A stretch of DNA of 64,000 nt from Knoxdaviesia capensis (Eukaryota > Ascomycota > Sordariomycetes > Microascales > Gondwanamycetaceae): NCBI GenBank assembly GCA_001510575.1, contig LNGK01000016.1:186001-250000 (forward strand), given 5' to 3'. Position 1 is the first letter of the stretch. Each line of letters starts with the position of its first letter. The position numbers were made by a program, and so were the translations under genes. Positions 1-12,733 of the stretch are shown piece by piece. Below the pieces are notes generated by a model. It had not been told where the DNA came from, ran no database searches, and worked only from the letters and a program-made list of their open reading frames with translations.

Positions 1-3000
1 CTAACTACTTCTACCGCGCGCTAAAAAGTTCCAGAGCGGTTCAAGGAACATTCTACGCTGTTCTGCCCACTGGGTCGTGCCTGCTTTTTCGGGTTTCGAC
101 AATCGTCATCGGCCGCTCCTCCCTGTACACTTTATAAGGCATAATAACATGTGGTCGACTTATATCGAGGAACGAACGTCTTAGACGCGCCTGGCTGCTG
201 TTCGGGGTTGATTCACGTGTTCCATCCCGTACTGTCTGGATAAGCGAAGTGGCTCGATGATGGCGATGACTTTGTTTGCGCGGCGCCTCACTTTCTGGCT
301 GATGCATGAAAACATTGGCACCTGTCAGCTCTGGTGGAACCACATACTCTTCGGGGAGAGAGGGCCAGAATGGCTGGTGCCGGCGCCGAGCATGGCCCTT
401 CTCTTGTCCTCCATCGGTCATTGTTCGAACTTCGTGGGTACAGTAGAGTGTTCATCGGTCCAGGTACGGTACGGTGCAGTCAATCAGCAAGCGGTCCGTC
501 TCCATCTCCATCTCAATCGAGATACTACATGACCCGTTGTTTCAGAGAGCATCTTCCCGAAGGCTGATATTCTCCAGCGTTCACCACGTTTTCTTTCTCC
601 TTAGATACCGCCTCTGCGGAAAATTTTAAGAGTGCGGTTTGTGGGCCAAGCACACTGTTCTCAGGCCTCGCCGAAAATATCCTAATTCGGCATAGCAGGG
701 GGCCGACCACTAGAAGGAAGCATCAGATGTCTATGCGGCACGCGCGCGCCCTTGGCCTGATGTTTGTCCCCTGGGAGACAGACGGCTGGGGACAGTGAGC
801 AAACAATTATGGCATTTGATGTGCATTGGGGGATAGGGGATCAGCTGCGAGATGGATGTGGATGTTCTCGCTTGGTCTCAGAGTCTCTTGTCTCCGGTCC
901 AGCCCGGTCGGCACCGAGCATTCTGCCTCCTCTCCTTATGTTCCTACCTCCGTCTGACGGGCCTGTGGCTTGTGATATATTCCCGGCCTTTTCCCACAAC
1001 TAGGCACCAGGATTTCTCCCAAAGGAGATAAGGCAGGCAGTAGTCAAAGTGCTAGAGTTAAAGACCATCTCCAGCACATTTGCACTAATGGATTCTAAAC
1101 CCCCACCCCTACATGCTCTTGAACTTGCCAGACAGTTTACAAGGGACCATCGTGGAGATTGAAACCTGAAGCTGAAGATAGTATATATGTTTTCACGGCG
1201 TAAGCTTGGCAGGTAATCGGGGTGACCAACACAGTACTTATTGTCGGGGCGTTGATCTCTCCGCCAGCGCCCGACAAACGGGGACGCGGCCTTGGCGCGA
1301 CTCGTGCGAGTGTGCGTCCCGACGCATGCTTACTTTTGTTTTTGCCTTTTTTCGGCTGTCTTTTCCCTATTCCACGAGAAGTAGTGGTGTCTGGGACTGG
1401 GCAGATAGATGGCTGCGTATTCCAGGGTGCGCTGGTGATTGGGTGACGTGCGAACCGCACTATATTTTCATATGCAATGCACAGTTGCGGACGCAGACTG
1501 GCGGATGCGTATTGAGTGAGCATGTACGAACTGAGACAGGCAGGGCGCCCTACCCTCCCTACGATACTTCCGTGCCTGGGACGGACGTCTATGCGCTGTC
1601 TGGGCCGCATCACCACAACACCACCACGGGAAGAGAGAATATGAAAAGGGGTGGGAAGCAAGAAACGGACGAAAAGTTAATTTTGATGTGCGTGCGGTGC
1701 TGTGCTTCTGTTCTGGGCTTGGCTTGGCGCGGGAAGGATGTTCTGTAAGCCTACGCCATTCCGTCTGCTCAGTGTCGGACGCTACCTGTAAGGCTGGATG
1801 TTGCGGCGCAGGCAAGCGTCTGACTGGGACTCGGGGCATCTTTGAGAGGGATGAGGTGTATGACATGTACTGTCCTGTGCTGTACAGAACATACATAGTG
1901 GAAACACTGGTTTTGAATATGGACCCTAACTGAGACTAAGCAAAATTGCATATGGTCGGATGTCTGATATTACTTCAGGACCCTCCAACTGTATGCTTTT
2001 TGCTCCCCTGCTGCTCCGTCCGAACACATGAACTTCTGGAACACAGGCACCACGCCTAAAAATTCATTCATGGGCATGGTGGCCCGGGCGGAGTTTAGTG
2101 GGATTTAAGAATCCGGCCATAAGGCAATAACACTTGAGTTTATGCGTGTAGCTAACCCACCACCGTAGTCGCCGCGGAGGCGCGTGGGACTATGCGCCAC
2201 TATGGACCAGCGTCTCTCCCCTTTTCAAAGAAAGAAGGACCCCGGAGAAAAAGAAGAAGAAGCAGAGACACATTACTGTACTGTACACTGCAGTTGACAA
2301 TAGACATTGGACGGCCCAGGGCCCCGGCTAAGAAGCTTAAAGCCGGCCCATCTGGGCAGCAGCGGCCGGTGAGTTGGTAAAGTCCGAGATGAGGTGGTCT
2401 GCCGTGTTGATGCAGCCAGTGGGCTCTGACTGGCGGTTGTCCCTGATACACAGACGCCTCAATTCAGACGGGCGACAGACAGACACCCTGCTGGCCATTG
2501 TTCTAGTTGTCGGTGTGTGGTACTAGAGTATACAGTACAGTACTGCACTCGTCGTAAGGGACGGAGGAAAGTGCTGCTTTAAGCGATGGGTGGAGGGGCA
2601 TGCTAAGCCTTTAAAAGTGCCTCTCTCTGCCTTCCAGGAACAGAACCCGGCTGTCCAGTTTAGGTGGGGTGGGTATCAAATGCTAAGACTGCCCGCTGTG
2701 ACGATAAGAAGCGGTGGCGGTGCACATCACAACAAACTTGAGAGCAGGTTGAGTTGTCTAGCACTGTGACTGTGTATTGCGTACGTAGTGGACGTTCTCC
2801 CGCCGGTGTAACCGTCGCAAACCTGCTCACACACACGGCAAGCATGGCTCACTCCATATTGATATCATAGAAGGCCAACCATCACGGGGTTCGCGTGCGG
2901 ACTCCGGGCACATACAGTACACGGCCCCCCGCTGCATCTAGGACGTAAACGTGCCAATAGAGTTCTGACATATATAAGCACATACGAACAGACTATCCGG

Positions 3001-6000
3001 ATAATACGATGCTCGATTCTGCGAGCTTCCGCGTCTTACGACAACCAGGACCAGAACCAGCGCTAAACCGTGCCTCGATTTGTCAGGAGAGCAACAGCTA
3101 CACAGCTGCCCAGGCAGAAGCGGCACGGGATGCACAACGCGGACCAGCCCCGGATGGACCTGTCGCAGAGCGTGGTTCATGATCCCCACCAAATTTCTTT
3201 TGCCCATTATAGAGGATTGCATTTCTCTTTATTTTTATTCTTATTTTTTTTTTTTTCATTTTCATTTTTATTTTTTCAATAGAAGAAAAGCCAAGTCTCA
3301 AAAGCACAAAGAACGAAGAACGAAGAAATGCCAACGGAAGAGGGACACAAAAACAAAAGCTGGCCAGGAAACTTCACACAGCTGGCGGCAAATCTGGAAA
3401 AAAATCGACAATGCTAAGCACTGATAGATGCAAAAAGGCCAGGTTTCCTATCCATCGCAAGTACTGCAGAGCTGCGTGGCAAGGGCCTTCGCTCTCCCGG
3501 ATCGATAGCAGGGTCTGAATCCCGCCTCAATCTTGCTCCCCAATCCCGCCCCACATGATTCTTTGGCCGCGAATCCCGCCTGTACTAGCAACAAGCCAAT
3601 TTCACGGAGAAGGTAAATTGTAATTGCTTCCTGCACGTGGAGATTTAACCTTTTGACTTGCCTGAGCGAGACCGAGACAGTAGTCTCTGTTACAGTGACA
3701 CGCAGTACAACAGTGGACTGTACTGAAGCAGTCAGTCATCACGGTGCTGTTGGTATTGTCGTCGTCACGAATTACCAATGACCCGGATAGGGCGATGTTG
3801 TGAATTCCGCCTGCTGCTACTTCTGTCCGTAGAAGCCTTGTTTTACCGAAGTGCCATGTTCGGAACAAGAGCAACAAGAAAACAACAGCTCGCTCCCTGG
3901 GATGCCGTGCTTGGCACGCATGGACTTTTGGAGGTATGTGTCTTGACTGCTTTGAGATATGACGGTTCCCAGAAACAGAGAAGTGAGACCTTGTGGGGGT
4001 TTCTGCATGCGAACACTGATATCAGGGAAACCAAGGTTTGACGAATGGGGTCTGACTTACTCAAGGAACTATTACAACCAAATACGCTTCACGAACCGGG
4101 GACTGTCTGTCTCCTGGTTTGGCCAGAGCGGATTTTGCAGGGCTTTCGTGTTGAAGTTGCTGGCCGGAGGAGTACAGTACTGTACAGTACAGTACAGCTC
4201 GGTAGGGACCTGTTCAAAGGTAACTTTGGGCAACTGGGCCCGGCTCGAGTTTTGATGGTTGTAAATCCTACCACACATCCGGACGGGCGCTCTCGAAACC
4301 CCGTCTCACTCACACACACACCTTAATCTATCTGGCAGCCTTGTGAGTACGGGCCCAGAGCCACCTACGGACGTGCCATCCCCCCCCCCTCTGTTTCTCG
4401 TCGTCGTCTTCCTACCCTACCTCCTACTGTACTGGACATATCCCCACATCTGTACGCTCCTCCGCAGGCTGAACAGGCGGGTGTGCTTATTGCCGCTCTG
4501 GGTCCTGGATGAAGATTACTCTTGGTCCTTGTGAAGGTTCTGACTACGAACATCCTGTAGACATACTCCGCGGGTAAGGGTACGGTGATGTGGAAGATAT
4601 CATGACAGCATAAAAGCAGAAAGCAGAAACCGACAGGCAAACACAGACACAGCCAACGCATGCACGACCGCCCTAGAGTATTTGCTGCACAGAGGTATCT
4701 GGTTCTTCTGTATCTGGCACCCTGCTCCACTTTGAAATCTCCTCTGGTGTGGTTATGGTTATGAGGTGGAGGTGGATGTGGATGTCGCTTAACACTTTTG
4801 CATCCATACGCCCCCTCCATTCCCGCGTTCAAAGTTCCCTCCTCCCAGTATCCGGCGTTTGGAGGCTCTTAAATCCTATCGTGACTCAGAGACTAGGAGG
4901 TAGGGTAGGTACATACAGTAGGTCCCTCGGTATCTCTACTGTACAGTAGTGCCTCGTACCCGTAACGGTCACCACACACACACACACAGATGTACTGTAC
5001 TGAACACACTCCACGTACTCTTCACGCTCTTCACACCTCCTCCAGAGCACAGCCGGAAGCCAACCACCACGCCTTGCCCTCTCTTCATAGGCCACTGCAG
5101 GCCACCACGGGGCCGAACAGGTAATGCCACTATCCGCCGTACACACACACACACACCCTAAAAAAACATCCTAGCCTGGGATCCCAGCTCGTCAGGTCGT
5201 GGTTTACCCCGAGTAGCGACGCTACCCAGGTTTGTAACTTTCTTCGGCTCCGTTGGCGCACCCCAGTCAAGGCCTTATGGAGAAGCTAGACCATATCTGG
5301 TATATTAATCATAGGTGGTATATCCCTGGGGACCGCTGGAAATTTCTTTTTTAATATTATTCGATTTTATTTTGATTTTCTTCGCGCCCCCGGATACCTT
5401 CAGACCTCTTATATCAAACCGTGACAACCACAACAAGCAAAAATCCGGCCCTACCTTCGGTTCCAATCCCGTGCATTTCGATCCTTCGTATCTGCGTCCC
5501 TTCTCTCCTGCTCCGTTCCTGTTCGTCTTCTTGCCCCCCCTCTACCCTACGGTTGCTCTCGAGAACCACCAACACTTTGGCCTGGGCTCGGATATAAAGT
5601 TCCCCCCCCGTCCCGTCTTGTCTCTGTTTATCGTTCGCCCTTTGCTTTCGTTTCTCTTGGCATCGAATCTTCAATCGTTCCTTTTCTTCTTCCATCTCCT
5701 ACTCGGAGCAGTCTAGCCAATCTTATTTGATACCCACCACCCCCCCTTCTCTTCTCGTATATCTTAACACTTTCTTTTCCCGTTCTTTATCAATCTTAGG
5801 GTTTGGGCCCACGATCGCCCCTTCCCCCTCTTGCCTCCTTCCATCGGTTGACTCTCCTTTTGCTCCTTCCGTCTTCATCCTAGACCACACGTTTCTCTTT
5901 GTAATCACTAATCTTCTTATCGACCTTCTCCTCATTTCTCTTCCCTCCTTTTCGTCTTCTTAATTACTTCTGTGGGCTCGGTTCTTGGAATCATTCTTGT

Positions 6001-6176
6001 TCTTATTTTGGATACATCGTGGTGAGACAGCATCTATATCGCGGCCGCGTATCTATATATCTATTCTCGTATAAGCTTGAACACGATCCCGGCTTTCTGT
6101 TCACCTGCCGGCATCTTCTTGAACTCTCTCCTCCCGTGCCCGGCTCCGTCCCGTGGCCACAATCTCTTCCGGCATC
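1..6176. other. Intergenic region upstream of the ABC transporter gene
   Basis: I see no gene here that I can support. Open frames are short, lack recognisable domains and lack the G/C third-position bias of the real genes in the window. The stretch holds many copies of the word TACAGTAC/TACTGTAC (2274-2287, 2531-2545, 2913-2921, 4171-4197, 4425-4434, 4936-4949, 4991-5002), a T-rich run at 3240-3280, short CA runs near 4973-4988 and 5142-5156, and from about 5315 a strongly pyrimidine-rich stretch. A 122-residue minus-strand frame at 53-421 is the most protein-like of the unexplained frames but has no recognised family. Confidence 0.6.
5315..6176 (+). promoter_or_regulatory. Pyrimidine-rich promoter/5' leader of the ABC transporter
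   Basis: The plus strand is dominated by C and T from about 5315 to the start codon at 6177, with runs such as CTCCTTTTCGTCTTC. Pyrimidine-rich tracts around the transcription start are usual for filamentous fungal genes. The exact start of transcription cannot be placed from sequence. There is no convincing TATA box close to the gene. Confidence 0.5.
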
Positions 6177-9100
6177 ATGACCACCTCCTCCGATCCCAAG
6201 GCCGGCGCCGGCGAGAAGATCATCCCGTCGGCTTCGGCCACCGCTTCCGTCCACTCGTCCAGCCACGACGATACCCCCGCCGAAAAGCCCAAGCTGGCCA
6301 GTGCCGTTGGTGTTCCTACCCCGGAATCCGACGAGAAGGCCGCCCTGGAAAAGGCCGACTCGCGCGTCGCGCCGCCGGCCACCAGTTCCAGCAAAGACGG
6401 CGCCACCGCGCCGGATCCGTTTGAGCACTTGCCCGCCGACGAAGCCCAGGTGCTCCGCGCCCAGGTCGACATGCCGGATATCAAGGCCACCGTTGCCATG
6501 CTGTACCGCTATGCCGATCGCAACGACAAGATCCTCATGTTCATCTCCGCCATTGCCGCCATTGGCTCCGGAGCTGCCCTGCCGCTGATGACCGTTATTT
6601 TCGGTAATCTCCAGGGAGTGTTCCAGCAGTACTTCACTCCCGGCGGTGGCATGACCTACGACGCCTTCACCGACAAGCTGGCCAGCTATGTGCTGTACTT
6701 CGTCTACCTGGCCATTGGCGAATTTATCTGTGTTTACATCTCGACCGTTGGATTTATCTGTACGTCACATCTGCCTGGTTCCCGGGCTTTTCGTCCCGTT
6801 TTGCGTGAAGAGCTTCTGACTAACAACACCCTTGCATGATAGACACCGGCGAACACATCTCGGGAAAGATCCGCGAGCATTATCTCGCAAGCTGTCTGCG
6901 CCAGAACATCGGCTTCTTCGACAAACTCGGCGCCGGTGAGGTTACCACCCGCATCACCGCCGACACTAACTTGATCCAGGACGGCATCTCCGAGAAGGTC
7001 GGCCTGACCCTCAACGCCATCGCCATCTTCGTCTCCGCTTTCGTTATCGGCTTCATCAAGTACTGGAAGCTCACCCTCATTCTTTTGTCCATCGTCGTTG
7101 CTCTCCTGCTTGTCATGGGCAGTGCCTCTGTTTTCGTCGTCAAGTTCAGCCGCGCCTCGCTGGCTGCCTATGCCACCGGTGGCAGTCTTGCCGATGAAGT
7201 GCTGAGCTCTATCCGCAACTCTGTGGCTTTCGGAACCCAGGATCGCCTTGCCCGCCAGTACGACGTGCATCTGACCCGCGCCGAGGGCTTCGGTGTCCGT
7301 GTCAAGTCGACCGTTGCCTTCATGTTTGCCATGATGATGTTTATCCTGTACTGCAACTACGGCCTGTCTTTCTGGACTGGCAGCAAGTTCCTTGTCGACG
7401 GCGAGGTGTCTCTTTCGTCTGTCCTCACCATTATGTTGGCCATCATGATCGGAGCCTTCAACCTCGGAAACGTCGCCCCCAACATGCAGGCCTTCTTTAC
7501 CGCTGTTGCTGCCGCCGCCAAGATTTTCTCCACCATTGATCGCGACTCGCCGCTCGACCCCGACTCTGACGCCGGCAAGACCATTGACGACCTGAAGGGC
7601 GACCTCACCCTGGAGAACATCAAGCATATCTATCCCTCGCGTCCGGACGTCGTTGTTATGGACGGCGTGTCTCTGCACATCCCTGCCGGAAAGACCACCG
7701 CGCTTGTTGGTGCGTCCGGCTCGGGAAAGAGTACCATTGTCGGCCTGGTCGAACGCTTCTACTCGCCCGTCCAAGGACGTGTGCTTCTTGACGGCCAAGA
7801 TATCAGCACCCTGAACCTGCGCTGGTTGCGTCAACAGATTTCCCTGGTGCAGCAGGAGCCGACCCTGTTCGCCACGACCATTGCCCACAACATCCGCCAC
7901 GGTCTGATTGGAACCAAGTATGAGAACGAATCGGAGGAGCGCCAGATGGAACTGGTTATCGAGGCTGCCAAGATGGCGAATGCTCACGACTTCATCTCCA
8001 CGCTCCCGGAAAAGTACGAGACCAACGTGGGCGAACGCGGTTTCCTGCTTTCTGGAGGCCAGAAGCAGCGTATTGCTATTGCACGCGCCGTTGTGTCCGA
8101 CCCGAAGATTCTTCTGCTTGACGAGGCCACCTCAGCTCTCGACACTAAGTCCGAGGGTGTTGTCCAGGCTGCGCTTGAGGCGGCTGCCGCCGGCCGCACC
8201 ACTATCACCATTGCCCATCGTCTGTCTACCATCAAGGACGCCCACAACATCGTTGTTATGCAGCAGGGACGCATCATCGAACAGGGAACCCACTCGGAAC
8301 TTTTGGAGAAGAAGGCTGCCTACTTCAACCTGGTCAGTGCTCAGAACATCTCGGATGTGGCTCCCGATGACGAAGAGGCCGAGGCTGAGGCGCAGGAGGA
8401 TCTGGCCATCATCGAAAAGGCCCAGGCTCTCGTCCGCCAGGCTTCCCACAAGTCTGCAACCGGCAAGAGTGACCCTGCCGATGAGGAAGACAACATTGGT
8501 GCGCGCCTGGCTCGCAAGGGCACGTCGCAGTCCGCTTCGAGCGCAGCTCTCCAAGGCCGCAAGAGCGAGGAGGAGGAGCAGAAGTACTCGCTGTGGACGC
8601 TCATCACGCTGGTTGCCTCGTTCAACAAGCCCGAGCTTGCGTCGATGATTGTTGCGCTGTTCTTTACGGTGATCTGCGGTGGAGGAAATCCGACGCAGGC
8701 TGTGTTCTTTGCCAAGCAGATCATCACGCTCGCCGTGCCGATTACACCGGAAAACAAGCACCAGGTCAAGCACGATTCGGACTTCTGGAGTGGCATGTAT
8801 CTGATGCTGGCCTTTGTCCAGCTGATTGCGTTTTTCGGCCAGGGCGTCATCTTCGCTCGCGCGTCTGAGCGCCTGATCCACCGCGTGCGTGACCGGTCGT
8901 TCCGGGCGATGCTGCGCCAGGACGTGGCGTTCTTCGACCGCGATGAGAACACCGCCGGAGCGCTGACGTCGTTCCTGTCGACCCAGACCACGTACATTGC
9001 CGGACTCTCGGGTGTGACGCTGGGCACGCTGCTGATGGTGGTCACGACTCTGGTTGTTGCGATTACCCTGGCCACGGCCGTTGGCTGGAAGCTTTCACTG

Positions 9101-10363
9101 GTGTGCACGTCGACGATTCCGATTGTGCTGGGCTGTGGCTTTTTCCGGTTCTTCATGCTTGCGCATTTCCAGCGCCGATCCAAGCGCGCGTACGAGCAGT
9201 CGGCAACCTTTGCTTCGGAGGCCATCTCGGCCATGCGCACGGTGGCCTCGCTTACGCGCGAGAAGGATGTGCTGGACCAATACCACCAGGCCATCTCGTC
9301 GCAGCTCCAGAAAAGTCTGATCTCGGTTCTCAAGTCCAGCACGCTGTATGCGGCGTCGCAGTCGGTGATCTTCTTCTGCTTCGCTCTCGGATTCTGGTAT
9401 GGTGGTACGCTTATCGCCAAGTTGGAGTACACTATGTTCCAGTTCTTCCTGTGCTTCTCGTCGATCATCTTCGGTGCGCAGTCTGCCGGCTCGATTTTCT
9501 CGTTTGCGCCCGACATGGGCAAGGCGCACCAGGCTGCGCGGGAGATCAAGGCGCTGCTGGACCGCGAGCCGATGATCGACTCGATGTCAGACGAGGGTGA
9601 GAAGCTGGCGGCGGTCAACGGCCACATTGAGTTCCGCGACGTGCACTTCCGCTACCCCACACGGCCGGAGCAGCCGGTGCTTCGCGGGCTCAACCTGTCG
9701 GTGCAGCCGGGCCAGTATGTGGCGCTGGTGGGCGCTTCGGGCTGCGGCAAGTCGACGACGATTGCGCTGATCGAGCGGTTCTACGACCCGTTGGCGGGCG
9801 GCGTGTACGTGGACGAGAAGGAGGTCTCGACGCTGCACGTGCCGACGTACCGGTCGCACATTGCGCTGGTGTCGCAGGAGCCGACGCTGTACCAGGGCAC
9901 GATCAAGGAGAACATCCTGCTGGGGTCGCCGCTGGAGGAGGTGTCGGACGTGGCGATTGAGCACGCGTGCCGCGAGGCCAACATCTACGACTTCATCTGC
10001 TCGCTGCCGGACGGCTTCAACACCGTCGTCGGCAGCAAGGGTGCACTCCTCTCGGGTGGCCAGAAGCAGCGCATTGCCATTGCGCGGGCGCTGATCCGCG
10101 ACCCGAAGATTTTGCTGCTGGACGAGGCGACGAGCGCGCTGGACTCGGAGTCGGAGCACGTGGTGCAGGCGGCGCTGGACAAGGCGGCCAAGGGGCGCAC
10201 GACGATTGCGGTGGCGCACCGGCTGAGCACGATCCAGAACGCCGACGTGATCTACGTGTTCGACCTGGGCCGCGTGGTCGAGCAGGGCACGCACGCGGAG
10301 CTGATGAAGCTGAACGGGCGGTATGCCGAGCTGGTGCGGCTGCAGAGCTTGGAGAAGAAGTAG
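6177..10363 (+). CDS. mdr1: MDR-type full ABC transporter (ABCB subfamily), multidrug/peptide exporter
   Basis: Two exons, 6177-6759 and 6843-10363, give a protein of 1367 residues. The intron 6760-6842 has donor GTACGT, overlapping CTGAC/CTAAC branch motifs at 6816-6824 and an ATAG acceptor; splicing restores the family motif GFIYTGEHIS. The architecture is TMD-NBD-TMD-NBD. NBD1 has Walker A GASGSGKST near residue 484, signature LSGGQ near 597 and Walker B LLLDE near 618. NBD2 has Walker A GASGCGKST near 1158 and LSGGQ near 1264, followed by LLLDEATSALD. All catalytic motifs are intact on both sides. The first 90 or so residues are Ser/Ala/Pro-rich and probably disordered. The family (S. pombe Pmd1, Aspergillus Mdr1, related to Ste6) exports hydrophobic compounds or lipopeptides across the plasma membrane. 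The substrate is not predictable. The start is the first in-frame ATG; an upstream in-frame GTG at 6153 is not needed. Confidence 0.95.
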
Positions 10364-12692
10364 TGTGTGTGCGTGTGTGTCTGTGTGTGTGTCTGTCGTT
10401 TGTCTTTTCCTTGTTTCGATATCAAGAGGGGGTTTGTCTTTCCTCTTCGTTTGCATTCCTGGCTAGGGTTGGCGGTGATTTGTAACCCTAACTATCTGGG
10501 TTGTCTGCCCTTTTCCGGGCATTGCATCTTTTTTCATGACCCTCCCTGCATGGCGACTTTCTTGCTGCTTCTCTTTCTCCTCTCTCTGTATCTTCTGTAT
10601 GTATGAAGCGTACCACTTCATTTCGTCTCCCCTCTTTTGTTGACATTTTTTTCGAAAGTCTTTTGGATCTTGCAGTTTCTTCTGCGTTGAGGATATCTCT
10701 CTTATTTCCTAGCATCTTACATTCCTCGCACGTCCCGGGATCATGGGCACTGTTGCGTCAAAAAATTTCATTTTTCATGTTTTCAGATTAAAACTTTTCT
10801 TTTTGTCTATGCCGTGTTTATTTTCTCCTGCTCTTCTCGCTATAGAGCAGGAACTTTGACTCGGCCAGGATTTCTTTTTGAAAAAGCTAAAAAAGCTCGG
10901 TGGTAATATAATCGGTGCTGCGAGATGCCGAGTGTGGGTCGATAGCCTGTCGGTGATTCTTACATAGGTGATGGAAGTTAAAAAAAGAGATAAAATGGAG
11001 ATTATTGGTCTTGTTATACGAAGTGTGTGTGTGTGTCCGTGTGTGTGCCGGTGTTCCGTGTCAACCACTATCTCACGATGTTTTCTCCGGACGACATCTC
11101 ATTTCGTTGGATGGATGCCAAGCGAATGGTCACGCGAGCATTACGACGACGACGACGAGAGCCCCCAGAGTCTTCTTTCTTTGATGGAGTTAGTTAGTTA
11201 CCTTTGTGTGGTCAATTTTGTTCTGTCCCCTGAAAAGCATTTCCACATCGAGGTTTAGTTGAGTCCACCTAGGGAGGTAGGGTCCTAGGTGGTCCTGTAG
11301 GTCCACGCAACTGGGGCCCTGGGAAACTCTCAGAAATGGGTGCAGGGGCCGGGTCTCTTTTTGGCTGGTGGGTGGGTGTTTTGGCTGGTTGCCCGAGCCA
11401 ACTAGTCGCGCACGCACGTTGCTGGACGCTTTTTTTGCGTGCGCTGGCTTTTTGTCGGGACGAAGGAGGACCGATAGGCAGAAGTGGACGGATGCACGAG
11501 GTGAAGAAGTCACTTCCTTACACACACTGGTGAGAAACGTGCGGGTGGTGCTTGAAAGGGGACCTAGTAGTGGTGGGTGAAAGCCGGAAGAAGAGGATCG
11601 AAAACCGCCGTTTGTTCGGGTTGGGATGCTCTGGTTTTCACTCACTCGTGGAAGGACGGGGTGTTTGGTGTCGTAGTCAACGGAGGGCCAGGCCGGACCT
11701 TGACCTTAGCTAGACTAAACCACCCGGCCCTCACGCAGGATGGAGTAACGATCGCGAGGTAGTTCTGTTCAGTCAACATAGTCCAGCTCGCACGAAGTTG
11801 CTGGCTGCTCAATTTCATCTAATCCCGCTTCACATCATGAGAGTGCCCTCGTACTCAAGTACAGTAACGTCCCAATGTGTGCATGTCGGAGGACGGCTGG
11901 ATGTGACGGTGAGAGAGAAAGGGTGCTCACCCACATCTTACGGCCTGCCATCTGTGGTGGCAATCTCGCCTCGGACTGGATTCACCGGCTCATTCTGGAC
12001 AGAAGTTCAAAACCCGCCAACCAGCCCAGTCTAGATTGCGGTCCATAATTTCGCTGGTGGGCGGGAAGTGCTTGCACCAGGGAAGAGTGATCGCGGCGGC
12101 TGGAGCTTGAGCTTACTGTCTTTTTATTTCGATTTCTCTTTTTCGTGTAGCCCCCCCCCGCACTCGCGCATATTGTGTTTGCAGGTGGGTGTGCAGTGGT
12201 GCAACCAACCTGACTCCAACGGTTAATATCGATAAAATGCATCGCCGGTGGCCGGGGGTCCTCGTCCAACCAACAAACTCTGGGCCCGGCCCATGTTCGA
12301 GCAATCAATAAAGAGAAATAAGGGAGAATGACCTGCCCCTGGCCAATCGTGCTGACTTGGTTTACGTGGTGGTACAGTCTGTCAGCTCAACCAAACTCTG
12401 CTCTCCCGGCTTATCCCACTCTTCAGCCAGAGCATATTCCGTGATGGTGATGTGTGTGTACCAGAGACGAGCAGCTCCGGGACTGCACAGTGCTTGGCGT
12501 CTGCTCGCCTTTGTTCAACGGAGTCAGGCTGGGGGGAGGAAGGTTCTGGGCCCTCTGTTATGCATATCCTCTCGCGTTTTGCTCGGGGGCGGTTCAGTGG
12601 GCTTATGCAGGCGTCCGGGTCCCTTATGGAGATGGGAGACGCGTGGCAGGTCGGGTCTAATGCAGGGTTGGAGAGGGAAGATCGCGAGGGTT

Positions 12693-12733
<41 letters not shown>

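Noticed and set aside
53..421. 122-residue minus-strand frame with a protein-like composition
   Set aside because: No recognised family, no third-position bias, no intron or promoter signals around it. Frames of this length occur many times by chance in the window.
1137..1748. Overlapping 174- and 180-residue frames on opposite strands
   Set aside because: Both strands are open over the same bases and neither shows codon bias or a domain, which is typical of chance frames in moderately GC-rich DNA.
6734..7987. 417-residue minus-strand frame
   Set aside because: It lies antisense to the ABC transporter and is a shadow caused by G/C-rich third positions.
8341..9627. 428-residue minus-strand frame
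   Set aside because: Antisense shadow of the ABC transporter second half.
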